Shown here piece after piece: positions 1 through 7,394 of a stretch of DNA of 64,000 nt; position 1 is the stretch's first letter, and every line of letters begins with the position of its first letter. Below the pieces are notes generated by a model, which saw only the letters and a program-made list of their open reading frames with translations, did no database searches and had not been told where the DNA came from. A program made the translations under genes and the position numbers. Origin of the DNA: Rhizobium aethiopicum (GTDB lineage Bacteria; Pseudomonadota; Alphaproteobacteria; Rhizobiales; Rhizobiaceae); assembly GCF_014197535.1 (NCBI RefSeq), contig NZ_JACIFV010000015.1, forward strand, positions 1-64,000. The letters run 5' to 3'.

Positions 1-437
1 ACCTTCATGCCGCGGATGCGGCCGTTCGACTTGGCCCAGTCACAGAGCTTGCCGAGCGGGATGGGGGTTGAATCGATCAGCCGCAGCATCGCGGTGCCCT
101 CACGACGCATTTTGCGGCCGAGCTGGCTAGCCAGCAGCGCGAAGGTCTCGGCAAAGATGCCGGCCGGCCGCCGCCTGTTGGCATCCGACAGCGTCGAGCG
201 CTGCAGCCGGCCGCAGCCGAGATGATAATGATGCTGAGCATTGGCGTTCCAGCCTGCTTCGAGCGCTCGCAGGCTGCCGGCAGCCCCGAACTGGGCATAG
301 ATCAGCGCCACCAGGTGATCCCAGCTCTTGAAGCATTTGTCGTAGGCATCGCCGTCGTGCCGATCGACGATCGCCTGGAATTGACGCCGATCGAGGCTTT
401 CAATCAACTGCCCGAAAATGCTAGGCGTAAAGCGCAT
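1..437 (-). CDS. IS4-family transposase, N-terminal part (cut by window edge)
   Basis: The frame runs off the left edge, so only about 145 N-terminal residues are present. The start MRFTPSIFGQLIESL and the later segments SWDHLVALIYAQF and RLIDSTPIPLGKL match IS4-family transposases with a DUF4372 N-terminus; the Asp in RLIDST fits the first acidic residue of the DDE catalytic triad. The ATG at 437 is preceded by GGAACGGAGC, a good ribosome site. It would catalyse cut-and-paste transposition. I see no frameshift in the visible part, but the C-terminus and left inverted repeat lie outside the window, so completeness cannot be judged. The right end of the element should lie between 438 and about 550; I could not fix its terminal repeat. 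Confidence 0.85.
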   Translation of the reverse strand, partial: MRFTPSIFGQLIESLDRRQFQAIVDRHDGDAYDKCFKSWDHLVALIYAQFGAAGSLRALEAGWNANAQHHYHLGCGRLQRSTLSDANRRRPAGIFAETFALLASQLGRKMRREGTAMLRLIDSTPIPLGKLCDWAKSNGRIRGMK

Positions 438-552
438 GCTCCGTTCCTTTTTCTGAGTCTCGACAACCAGAAAATAGACGGAAAACCTCCGTCTGACGGG
501 GCATGCGCCTGCGGCATTTCGATTCACCCAGAACTTTCCCCGGACAGCCCTG

Positions 553-704
553 CCACAAGGGGGAGGGGCTAACACGCTGCGCCAACTGCGCAGACGTCAG
601 CCTTTCTGCGGATGCAAAGGGTAAAGCGGATGCGAGGGTGAAGTGGAAAGCAGGGGCCGGCATGTAAGCCCCTCCCCCTTGTGGGGAGGGGTTGGGGAGG
701 GGTT
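553..704. repeat. Palindromic intergenic repeat (RIME-like)
   Basis: Two nearly perfect inverted arms, 553-573 (CCACAAGGGGGAGGGGCTAAC) and 664-684, differ at one position and bracket about 90 bases. The right arm runs on into GGGGAGGGGTTGGGGAGGGG and a T-run up to 707. Such C/G-rich palindromic mosaics are common between genes of rhizobia. It lies between the IS and the first LacI gene and might also act as a transcription terminator. Apart from this repeat I see no gene in 438-809. Confidence 0.6.
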
Positions 705-809
705 TTTGACACGCCACCCGGCATGCGGGCGAGAGCACCATCGCAAAAAATCCCGCTCATCCCGCAGCCTGTCATCCGGCTGTCAGAGACAATCAATACG
801 TGACAGCCG

Positions 810-1850
810 ATGAATGATGGCCCCGTGCCCGACGGCAAGATGCCGAAAAAAGAGCGCATGCGTTTCGTCAGCGCCGAACAGGTGGCGCAGCTGGCGGGCG
901 TTTCGCGTTCCGCCGTGTCTCGCACCTTCACGCCAGGCGCAAGCGTGGCGCCTGCAACGCGCGAAAAGGTGCTGCGGGCGGCTGAAGAACTCGGTTATCA
1001 CGTCAATGATCTGGCGCGTGGCGTGCTTGCCAATCAGAGCCGCCTCGTCGGCATCGTCGCCACACGGCCGGAGGTGGGTTTTCGCGCGCATCTGGCCGCC
1101 GCTCTTGCCAAAGCCCTGATCCGACGCGGCAGCATTCCGATCCTCATCAACACCGGCCAGGCGGAAAACGAACTGCTCGCCGCTCAGAAGATGCTGATCG
1201 GCCACCGCGCCGAGGCGATCATCATCCTGTCCGGCTCGCCGCCGGCGAGTTTCCTCGAACTCGCCCAGCGCAACGGCCAGCCGCTCATCGTCATTGGCCG
1301 TTCGGAGCCCGACGCCGACCATGTGCGCGCCGGCAATTCAGAGGCCTCGCGCAAGGCGGCGACGGTCTTCTATGAAAGCGGCAGGCGTTGGCTGGCGGTG
1401 ATCGGCTCCAATTCGGGAACGCCTGCGATCGTCGAGCGCGAAAGCGCCTTCATTTCGGCAGCCGAGTCGCTCGGTGCATCCGCTGTCGTCGCACGCGGTG
1501 GCGATTCGGATTATCAGGGCGGCGTCACCGCCGGCCGCGCCCTCTTCTCCGAAAGAATAAAGCCGGACGCTATCTTCTGCGCCAACGACCTGATCGCCTT
1601 CGGATTGATGGATGTCATGCGCCTGGAAGCGCGGCTGCGCATTCCGGAGGATGTCGCCGTCATCGGTTTCGATGACGTGCCGGAATCCTCCTGGCTGAGT
1701 TACCAGCTGACCACCTTCCGACAAGACCCGCTTATTATGGCGCAGCGCGCCGTCGATCTGATGGAGCGGCGGCTCGAAAACCCGGACTCGCCCCCGGGCT
1801 ACGAACGCGTCATCCCGGAACTCGTCATCCGCCAGAGCTTCAAGCCTTAG
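810..1850 (+). CDS. LacI-family transcriptional regulator
   Basis: A 346-residue LacI/PurR-type repressor. The N-terminal helix-turn-helix is at about residues 17-65 (VSAEQVAQLAGVSRSAVSRT), followed by a periplasmic-binding-protein-like sugar-sensing domain that includes CANDLIAFGLMD and VIGFDDVPESSW, both typical of the family. The first ATG has no clear ribosome site; the ATG at 858, placed directly before the HTH, is an alternative start. The effector is unknown. It is followed about 100 bases later by a second, unrelated LacI gene, and no sugar transport or catabolic operon adjoins either one; the upstream side is occupied by an IS element. Confidence 0.85.
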   Translation: MNDGPVPDGKMPKKERMRFVSAEQVAQLAGVSRSAVSRTFTPGASVAPATREKVLRAAEELGYHVNDLARGVLANQSRLVGIVATRPEVGFRAHLAAALAKALIRRGSIPILINTGQAENELLAAQKMLIGHRAEAIIILSGSPPASFLELAQRNGQPLIVIGRSEPDADHVRAGNSEASRKAATVFYESGRRWLAVIGSNSGTPAIVERESAFISAAESLGASAVVARGGDSDYQGGVTAGRALFSERIKPDAIFCANDLIAFGLMDVMRLEARLRIPEDVAVIGFDDVPESSWLSYQLTTFRQDPLIMAQRAVDLMERRLENPDSPPGYERVIPELVIRQSFKP

Positions 1851-1951
1851 CTTTTCGCAGACGCCATCCTGTGGCAAGAAGGATCTGGCAATCGAGGCGT
1901 TACGTCCTTTGCGCGTTTGCGCGGCGTCGTCAGAGAGGAAGATCGCTGCAG

Positions 1952-2989
1952 ATGAAAGGAATTCGCCAGCTCGCCGAGCACCTCGACATTTCGATCGGGA
2001 CGGTGTCCCGGGCGCTGAACGGCAAGCCGGATGTCAATGAAGACACGCGCCGGCGCGTGCTCGCCGCCGCAGAGGAGCTCGGTTACGTCGCCAACCAGTC
2101 GGGTCGCAGCCTGCGCCAGGGCGTGACCAACGTCATCGGGCTGATGCTCGAAGTCAGCCGCGAAACGGTCGAAAACAGCGACGACTTCTTCCTCGGCGTC
2201 ACCGACGGGCTGCAGAGCGTCTTTTCCCGCCATAAGCTCGATCTGGTCATGCTGCCCTGCCCCGACGACGAGGATCCGCACGAATATCTAAAGCGCATGG
2301 TGGCGCGCCGCCTCGTCGACGCGCTGATCATCTCGGCGACGCGGCGCACCGACCGGCGCATCGAGCTTCTGGAAAAGGCCCGCATCCCCTTCGTGGCGCT
2401 CGGCCGCAGTGCGTCCGGCGGCAGCTATACCTGGATGGACCTCGATTTCGAAGGTGTGGCGGCACGCGGCGTCGACCGTCTCGTCGCCAAGGGCCACCGG
2501 CGGATTGCCGTAGCCGCTCCCTCCTCCGATATCAATCTCGGCTATATCTTCCTCGACAGTTATCGCCAGGCGCTGAAACGGCACGGCATTCCTTTCGACC
2601 CCGCCCTCATCATCCGTGTGAAGTCGAGCGAACAGGGCGGCTATCAGGCCGGCCACGAATTGCTGATGATCGAAGAGCGGCCGACCGCGATCATCCTTAT
2701 CCACGAACTGATGGCGATCGGGCTGTACCGGCGGCTTGCGGAAGCCGGCATCGTGCCGGGGCGCGACCTTGCCGTCGTCGGCTTCCGCGAGGAGCCGCGC
2801 ACGCATTTCCTGCAGCCGTCGCTGACCTCCTTCCGGATGTCGTTGCGTGATCTCGGCGCTCAGCTCGGCGAAACCCTGCTCGCGACCATGCCCGCCTATG
2901 CCGATCATTATCCGCAGGGCGCCCGCAACAGGATCTGGCCGCTGGAGCTCGTTCCAGGCGAAAGCGACGCCTTCACGCTGACCGGCTGA
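1952..2989 (+). CDS. LacI-family transcriptional regulator
   Basis: A 345-residue LacI-type regulator. The HTH is at residues 3-50 (GIRQLAEHLDISIGTVSRAL), followed by a sugar-binding effector domain. I chose the ATG at 1952 because AGAGGAAG lies about 10 bases upstream and the HTH begins at once; the frame is open back to 1871, but that extension looks unlike a LacI N-terminus. The canonical effector-domain motif is altered to VVGFREEPRTHF where most relatives have GFDD or GYDD, so ligand specificity may be unusual. It may be co-transcribed with the preceding LacI gene. The targets are not evident in the window. Confidence 0.85.
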   Translation: MKGIRQLAEHLDISIGTVSRALNGKPDVNEDTRRRVLAAAEELGYVANQSGRSLRQGVTNVIGLMLEVSRETVENSDDFFLGVTDGLQSVFSRHKLDLVMLPCPDDEDPHEYLKRMVARRLVDALIISATRRTDRRIELLEKARIPFVALGRSASGGSYTWMDLDFEGVAARGVDRLVAKGHRRIAVAAPSSDINLGYIFLDSYRQALKRHGIPFDPALIIRVKSSEQGGYQAGHELLMIEERPTAIILIHELMAIGLYRRLAEAGIVPGRDLAVVGFREEPRTHFLQPSLTSFRMSLRDLGAQLGETLLATMPAYADHYPQGARNRIWPLELVPGESDAFTLTG

Positions 2990-3034
2990 ACCCCGTCACA
3001 CGGGCGAGGTCTGCCGAGTGCGGCCTGTTTCCGG

Positions 3035-4234
3035 TTACTCGGCGGCAGCGACGGCGGTGCGGCGGCCGATCGTCGCCTGGGTGAGCACGAAGGCGGAGAA
3101 GGCGCAAAGCGCGATGCCGGCGGCCATCGGAACGGCGGTGCCATCGAAGAACAGGCTCGATATGACCATGGCGACGGCGGCGATCACGAAATGCAGCGTG
3201 CCCATCAACGACGAGGCGGTGCCGGCGATCGCGCCGTGATCCTCAAGGGCAAGCACAGCGCTCGTCGGAATGACGAGGCCGAGGAAGCCGTAGCCGATGA
3301 ACAGGAAGGTCGCCATAACAGGCAGCTGGTTGAAGCCTGAAGCCATCACCACCGCCATGACGATCATGGCCAGCGCAAAGGCGCTGACGGCAATCCGCAT
3401 GACACGCACCAGGCCGAAACGCTCCCCGAGCCAGCCCGTCGCCTGCGATACCGCGAAGAAGGAGACGGCATTGATCGAGAAGGCGAAGCTGTATTCGGTC
3501 GGCGTCAGCCCGTAATGCTGGATCAGCACGAAGGGCGAGTTGGCGAGATAGACGAGGAAGCTCGAAATGCCAAGACCGCCGATGAAGGTCAGCGTCAGGA
3601 AATTGCGGTCGGCGAGCAGCAGGCGATAGGCCTTCATGGCGCTGCCGAGGCCGCTGCCGTTGCGCTCCTCCCCCGGGCGGGTTTCCTCGAGCTGGGTCGA
3701 AAGCAGGACGAGGCCGATCACTGCGGCACCGGTCACGGCCCAGAATACGCCGCGCCAGCCGGAGAGTTCGATAACGGCGCTGCCCGTCAGCGGCGCCAGG
3801 ATCGGCGATATCGAGAAGACCAGCATCAGCAGCGACATCAGCCGCGCAGCCTGGACGCCGGTATGCATGTCGCGGACGATGGCGCGTGGAATGACCATGC
3901 CGGCGGCACCACCGATGCCCTGGACGAAACGGAAGGCGATCAGCGTTTCGATATCGGTCGCAAATGCGCAGCCGATCGAGGCGAGCGCGAAAAGACCGAT
4001 GCCGAGATAGAGCGGCAGCTTGCGTCCCCACATGTCCGACAGCGGCCCGTAGACGAGCTGCGCAAGCGCAAAGGAGATGAAGAAGGCGAGCAGGGTCAGC
4101 TGGGTGACGCTGTTATCGGCATGCAGGTCCTGGCCGATGGAGGGCAGCGCAGGCAGATACATGTCAATGGCAAAGGGACCGATGGCCGACAACAGGCCGA
4201 GAATGAGGGCAATGCGAAAGAAGGAAGCCGTCAT
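3035..4234 (-). CDS. MFS multidrug efflux transporter, Bcr/CflA type (DHA1)
   Basis: A 399-residue inner-membrane protein with about 12 hydrophobic segments. Family features include PFAIDMYLPALPSI in the first helix, the loop motif YGPLSDMWGRKLPLYLG, and the antiporter motif region with ISPILAPLTGS. This is the drug:H+ antiporter-1 group containing Bcr and CflA. The start at 4234 (MTASFF) was preferred to the longer frame reaching 4336 because the hydrophobic first helix starts right after it. It is transcribed away from a TetR gene (4472) across a promoter region with inverted repeats, so repression by that TetR and induction by the exported drug is likely. The substrate cannot be predicted. 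Confidence 0.85.
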   Translation of the reverse strand: MTASFFRIALILGLLSAIGPFAIDMYLPALPSIGQDLHADNSVTQLTLLAFFISFALAQLVYGPLSDMWGRKLPLYLGIGLFALASIGCAFATDIETLIAFRFVQGIGGAAGMVIPRAIVRDMHTGVQAARLMSLLMLVFSISPILAPLTGSAVIELSGWRGVFWAVTGAAVIGLVLLSTQLEETRPGEERNGSGLGSAMKAYRLLLADRNFLTLTFIGGLGISSFLVYLANSPFVLIQHYGLTPTEYSFAFSINAVSFFAVSQATGWLGERFGLVRVMRIAVSAFALAMIVMAVVMASGFNQLPVMATFLFIGYGFLGLVIPTSAVLALEDHGAIAGTASSLMGTLHFVIAAVAMVISSLFFDGTAVPMAAGIALCAFSAFVLTQATIGRRTAVAAAE

Positions 4235-4396
4235 AATGGTGATCTTTCGTAAAAGCGCAGCGGAGGCGCCGGATCGTCGCTCCGCGCTCTTTGGAATCGA
4301 CGCATCGTGCTCTCCGAGCCGATGCGCTGGGTTCAATGATGATCGTTCGCGCGAAGACGAAGTTGGGAGCTCATATCTCCAGCGGCTGAACCAAGA

Positions 4397-4460
4397 GTGT
4401 CAATAAATTTGGACACGCCTGTAAAACTAGACGCCATTGTCTAAACCGTCAAGACGTCTT
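4397..4460. promoter_or_regulatory. Candidate TetR operators between the MFS and TetR genes
   Basis: Three inverted repeats sit in the divergent promoter region: GTGTC (4397-4401) with GACAC (4412-4416); TAGAC (4428-4432) with GTCTA (4439-4443); and the perfect palindrome AAGACGTCTT (4451-4460). The shared AGAC/GTCT half-site just upstream of the TetR start suggests repeated repressor binding. Assignment to this TetR is inferred from position. Confidence 0.5.
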
Positions 4461-4471
4461 ATCTTCGCTCC

Positions 4472-5176
4472 ATGAAAGACAGCATGATACCGGCAGTCCG
4501 GATGGCGGGGCATACGCAACGTGGACAATGCGCCAAGCGTATGTCGATCCTCGACGCCGCCGCCGATGTCTTCTGCCGCCAGGGTTTTGCAGCCGCCAGC
4601 ATCGACGAGATCGCCGCCGTTGCCTGTGTCTCCCGCCAGACGATCTACAATCATTATCGGGAAAAGGAGACGCTGTTCGTCGCCGTCGTCGAAGATGTGA
4701 TGAACCGCGCCAACGCCATGCTCTTTTCCGTGCTGTCGACCTTTCCTGACAGCGCCGACGATCTGGAGGACGGTCTGACGGCGTTTGCGGTGCGCCTCAA
4801 CAAAAACTGCATCTGCAATCATGACGGAAAATTCCTGCGCAAACTGGTGCAGACGGAGGGTGAGCGATATCCGCACCTCTTCGAAAGCTGGCGCCAGCAG
4901 GGGCCGGGCAAGCTGACCACTGCGCTTTCCGCGCTTCTCGCGCGCCTCGCCCACAGTCAAGCGCTTGCTATCGATGATTTCGACGTCGCCGCCCGGCAGT
5001 TCGTGGCGCTCGCCAATGCCGACCTGCAGATGATGACGCTGTTCGGCGGCACACCCAGCAATGAAGAACTGGAAAAGGCGGCGCGCAATGCCGTGCGGAC
5101 CTTTCTCAAGGCCTATGGCAACCCGAAGGCCGAAAAGGCCGGCGGAGAGCCGCAGCTCGCGGCCATACTAGGCTGA
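4472..5176 (+). CDS. TetR/AcrR-family transcriptional regulator
   Basis: A 234-residue protein with a TetR DNA-binding domain at about residues 23-70 (SILDAAADVFCRQGFAAASI, then VSRQTIYNHYREKETLF) and a divergent C-terminal ligand domain resembling AcrR-type regulators. It faces the Bcr/CflA exporter and most likely represses both itself and the exporter through the AGAC/GTCT palindromes between them. The N-terminal 20 residues before the HTH include a second possible start at Met11. Three Cys residues near residues 19-45 and two at about 113-115 could be redox-sensitive, which is speculation. Confidence 0.85.
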   Translation: MKDSMIPAVRMAGHTQRGQCAKRMSILDAAADVFCRQGFAAASIDEIAAVACVSRQTIYNHYREKETLFVAVVEDVMNRANAMLFSVLSTFPDSADDLEDGLTAFAVRLNKNCICNHDGKFLRKLVQTEGERYPHLFESWRQQGPGKLTTALSALLARLAHSQALAIDDFDVAARQFVALANADLQMMTLFGGTPSNEELEKAARNAVRTFLKAYGNPKAEKAGGEPQLAAILG

Positions 5177-5188
5177 TCTCCCCTACGA

Positions 5189-5629
5189 TCACGTAAAGAC
5201 CGTCATCTGGGCCGGCACGACTGCGAAGCGGCCGACACGGCGCGCGGCAAGATATTTCAGCAGCTGTTCCACAAGCGAAGGCATGACCGGCTTCTGGACG
5301 ACGCCGACCGCTCCCCTGACGCCGCCGGCGACGGTCTCGGGATTGCCGGTCATGAAGACGACGGCGAGACCATGCTCTTCCGCCAGCCGCCTGCCGAGCT
5401 CAGGCCCGGTCCGGCCATCGGCGAGATTGACGTCGACGAAGGCGATATCGGCGGAGGGCGCCAGCCGCAGCGCCTGTTCGCGATTGTTCGCAATGCCTGC
5501 GACCTGCATGCCGATCGCTTCCACCGTCGCGCCGAGATCAAGCGCGATCAGGAATTCATCTTCGACGATCAATACTCTCTGATTCATGAGATCATCTCGT
5601 TGGCAGCGCCGCACGACATTGATGGCCAT
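5189..5629 (-). CDS. Single-domain response regulator (CheY-like receiver)
   Basis: A receiver domain with the full phosphorylation site: acidic pair in VLIVEDEFLIALDLG, acceptor Asp in AFVDVNLADG, Thr in VVFMTGNP and Lys in VVQKPV. There is no output domain, so it must signal through protein partners or act as a phosphate sink. The start at 5629 has GAGGACGG seven bases upstream; the ATG at 5587 (MNQRVLIVEDE) lies nearer the receiver but lacks a clear ribosome site. No histidine kinase is nearby. Stand-alone receivers of this kind are common in rhizobia, and no role can be assigned. Confidence 0.8.
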   Translation of the reverse strand: MAINVVRRCQRDDLMNQRVLIVEDEFLIALDLGATVEAIGMQVAGIANNREQALRLAPSADIAFVDVNLADGRTGPELGRRLAEEHGLAVVFMTGNPETVAGGVRGAVGVVQKPVMPSLVEQLLKYLAARRVGRFAVVPAQMTVFT

Positions 5630-5852
5630 GATCCGTCCTCTTGTTACGCACATACTTCGAAAGAAGGAGCCACTCGGCAGTCTGCCCTGCCGAAACTCAT
5701 TGTCGTAACGGGAAACCTGACGATATGTTCCGCGGTGAAACGCGATTTTCGTCATTTAACCTGTTGTTAACGTTGATAAATCCTTAACACGGAGCCGACA
5801 AGGCAAAAACCCGCCGCTCAATCCTTGTTGAATTTCAACCGCCTACTTCTGG

Positions 5853-6452
5853 ATGAGAGCGGGCAATGATACGATCGGATTATTCCATGGGGCTCGGCGA
5901 TTGAGGATCACGTTGCGAAGCAAACTTATCGTCCTGATCATCGTGGCCGTCAGCCTGTTCGCCTATACCAAAGTGATGGCCAGGATCGGCTCGGGCTCGC
6001 CGCCCGCGGATGCACCGCCGGAGCAACGCGCCGACCTCATTCGCGTTTATAAGTCCGAACGCCGCATGGTCCTTTTCAGAGGCGACGCTGCGATCTCGAC
6101 TTATCAGATTTCGCTTGGAAGTGCTGCCGATGCAGGCCCCAAGCACCGCGAAGGCGACGAGAAAACACCGGAAGGGCGTTACGAAATAGACTGGCGCAAT
6201 CCGAAATCGGTAGCCCATCTGAGCCTGCACATTTCCTATCCGAATCCGAATGAGCGACATGAGGCCGAAGTGAACGGCTATCCGCCCGGCGGCAGCATCA
6301 TGATCCACGGGCTGCCCAATGGCTGGGGCCTGCTCGGAGAGGCCCATCGACTGTGGGACTGGACGGATGGCTGTATCGCGGTCACCGATGCGGAAATGCG
6401 CGATATTTGGGCCCGCGTTCCCGACCACACACCCATCGACATCATGCCTTGA
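5853..6452 (+). CDS. L,D-transpeptidase (YkuD domain), membrane-anchored
   Basis: A 199-residue protein with one N-terminal membrane segment (about residues 24-38) and a periplasmic YkuD domain. The catalytic signature is present: His152 in SIMIHGLPNGWG and Cys174 in TDGCIAVTDAE. Such enzymes make 3-3 peptidoglycan cross-links or attach proteins to the wall. The ATG at 5853 gives residues of low conservation ahead of the helix, and a TTG start near 5901 is possible. It is short for the family and lacks a LysM domain. It stands alone, with a divergent response regulator upstream and convergent msrA downstream. Confidence 0.8.
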   Translation: MRAGNDTIGLFHGARRLRITLRSKLIVLIIVAVSLFAYTKVMARIGSGSPPADAPPEQRADLIRVYKSERRMVLFRGDAAISTYQISLGSAADAGPKHREGDEKTPEGRYEIDWRNPKSVAHLSLHISYPNPNERHEAEVNGYPPGGSIMIHGLPNGWGLLGEAHRLWDWTDGCIAVTDAEMRDIWARVPDHTPIDIMP

Positions 6453-6501
6453 GCAACTGCGATCCGTACCGGATCAACCTCCGAAACTGAGCGGGCTCAA
6501 A

Positions 6502-7197
6502 TCAGCCCTTGGTCTTCCCGACGAGGACCGGCTGGCTGCGGTAGTCGGCGGGAAACAGCGACTTCAAATTCTCGATCTTCGGCAGGTCGTTGTAGACGAT
6601 ATAGGGATAGGTCGGATTCCGCGTCAGGAAATCCTGGTGATAGGCCTCGGCGGGATAGAAGCCGGCGGCATCGGACACCTTGGTGACGATCGGCTTCGGG
6701 AAGACGTGCGCCTTGTCGAGCTGGTCGATGTAGCGCTCGGCCACCTCTCGCTGCCCGGGAGCGGTGACGAACAGCGCCGAGCGGTACTGGGTGCCGCGAT
6801 CCGGTCCCTGGAAATTCAACTGCGTTGGGTTATGGGCCACGGCGAAGAAGATCTGCAGCAACCTGCCGTAGCTCACCTTCTTCGGATCGAACCTCACCTC
6901 GACGGCTTCGGCGTGACCGGTCGAACCGGTGCTGACGGTTTCGTACTGTGCCGTTTTAGCCTCGCCGCCGGCATAACCGGAGACGGCGCTCTCGACGCCC
7001 TTCACATGCTGGAAAACGCCCTGAACGCCCCAGAAACAGCCCCCGGCGAAAATGGCGATCTCGGTACCGGACCCTGCGGTTTCGTCAATGGCCGGCGGCG
7101 GAATGACGACCGCTTCCTCGGCGGCACACGCCATGCCCCCACCTAGCAAGACGACGGCAGCGACGAGGAGCGAGTTAAGGTTGGAAGAGATGGGCAT
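6502..7197 (-). CDS. msrA: Peptide-methionine (S)-S-oxide reductase MsrA, exported
   Basis: A 231-residue MsrA with the catalytic motif GGCFWG (Cys54) and the conserved segments SGYAGG, GHAEAVEV and YRSALF. It reduces methionine-S-sulfoxide in proteins. The N-terminus is a signal peptide (hydrophobic LLVAAVVLLGGG, then a likely cut after ACA), so it probably repairs periplasmic proteins. I chose the ATG at 7197 because of a strong CCTAGGAGG ribosome site; the frame extends to 7251. No C-terminal resolving cysteine is present and the only other Cys lies in the signal peptide, so an external reductant must regenerate Cys54 directly. It is convergent with the L,D-transpeptidase. Confidence 0.9.
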   Translation of the reverse strand: MPISSNLNSLLVAAVVLLGGGMACAAEEAVVIPPPAIDETAGSGTEIAIFAGGCFWGVQGVFQHVKGVESAVSGYAGGEAKTAQYETVSTGSTGHAEAVEVRFDPKKVSYGRLLQIFFAVAHNPTQLNFQGPDRGTQYRSALFVTAPGQREVAERYIDQLDKAHVFPKPIVTKVSDAAGFYPAEAYHQDFLTRNPTYPYIVYNDLPKIENLKSLFPADYRSQPVLVGKTKG

Positions 7198-7394
7198 TGT
7201 GCTACCTCCTAGGGTCGCCCAAATCCTTGCCCATCCTTGTAAAAGCGGCAAATCACAAGACGTTCACTCACGCCGATGTGAGAACCCAATGAAAGCGTGT
7301 GTTTGAAGAAGAAACAGCGCTCAAGTTGAGTTGACAATCTCGTGAGGAGTGAGGAGAGTGCCGCCGGTCTGAGCCAGCATTCCGGGGGGAACCT

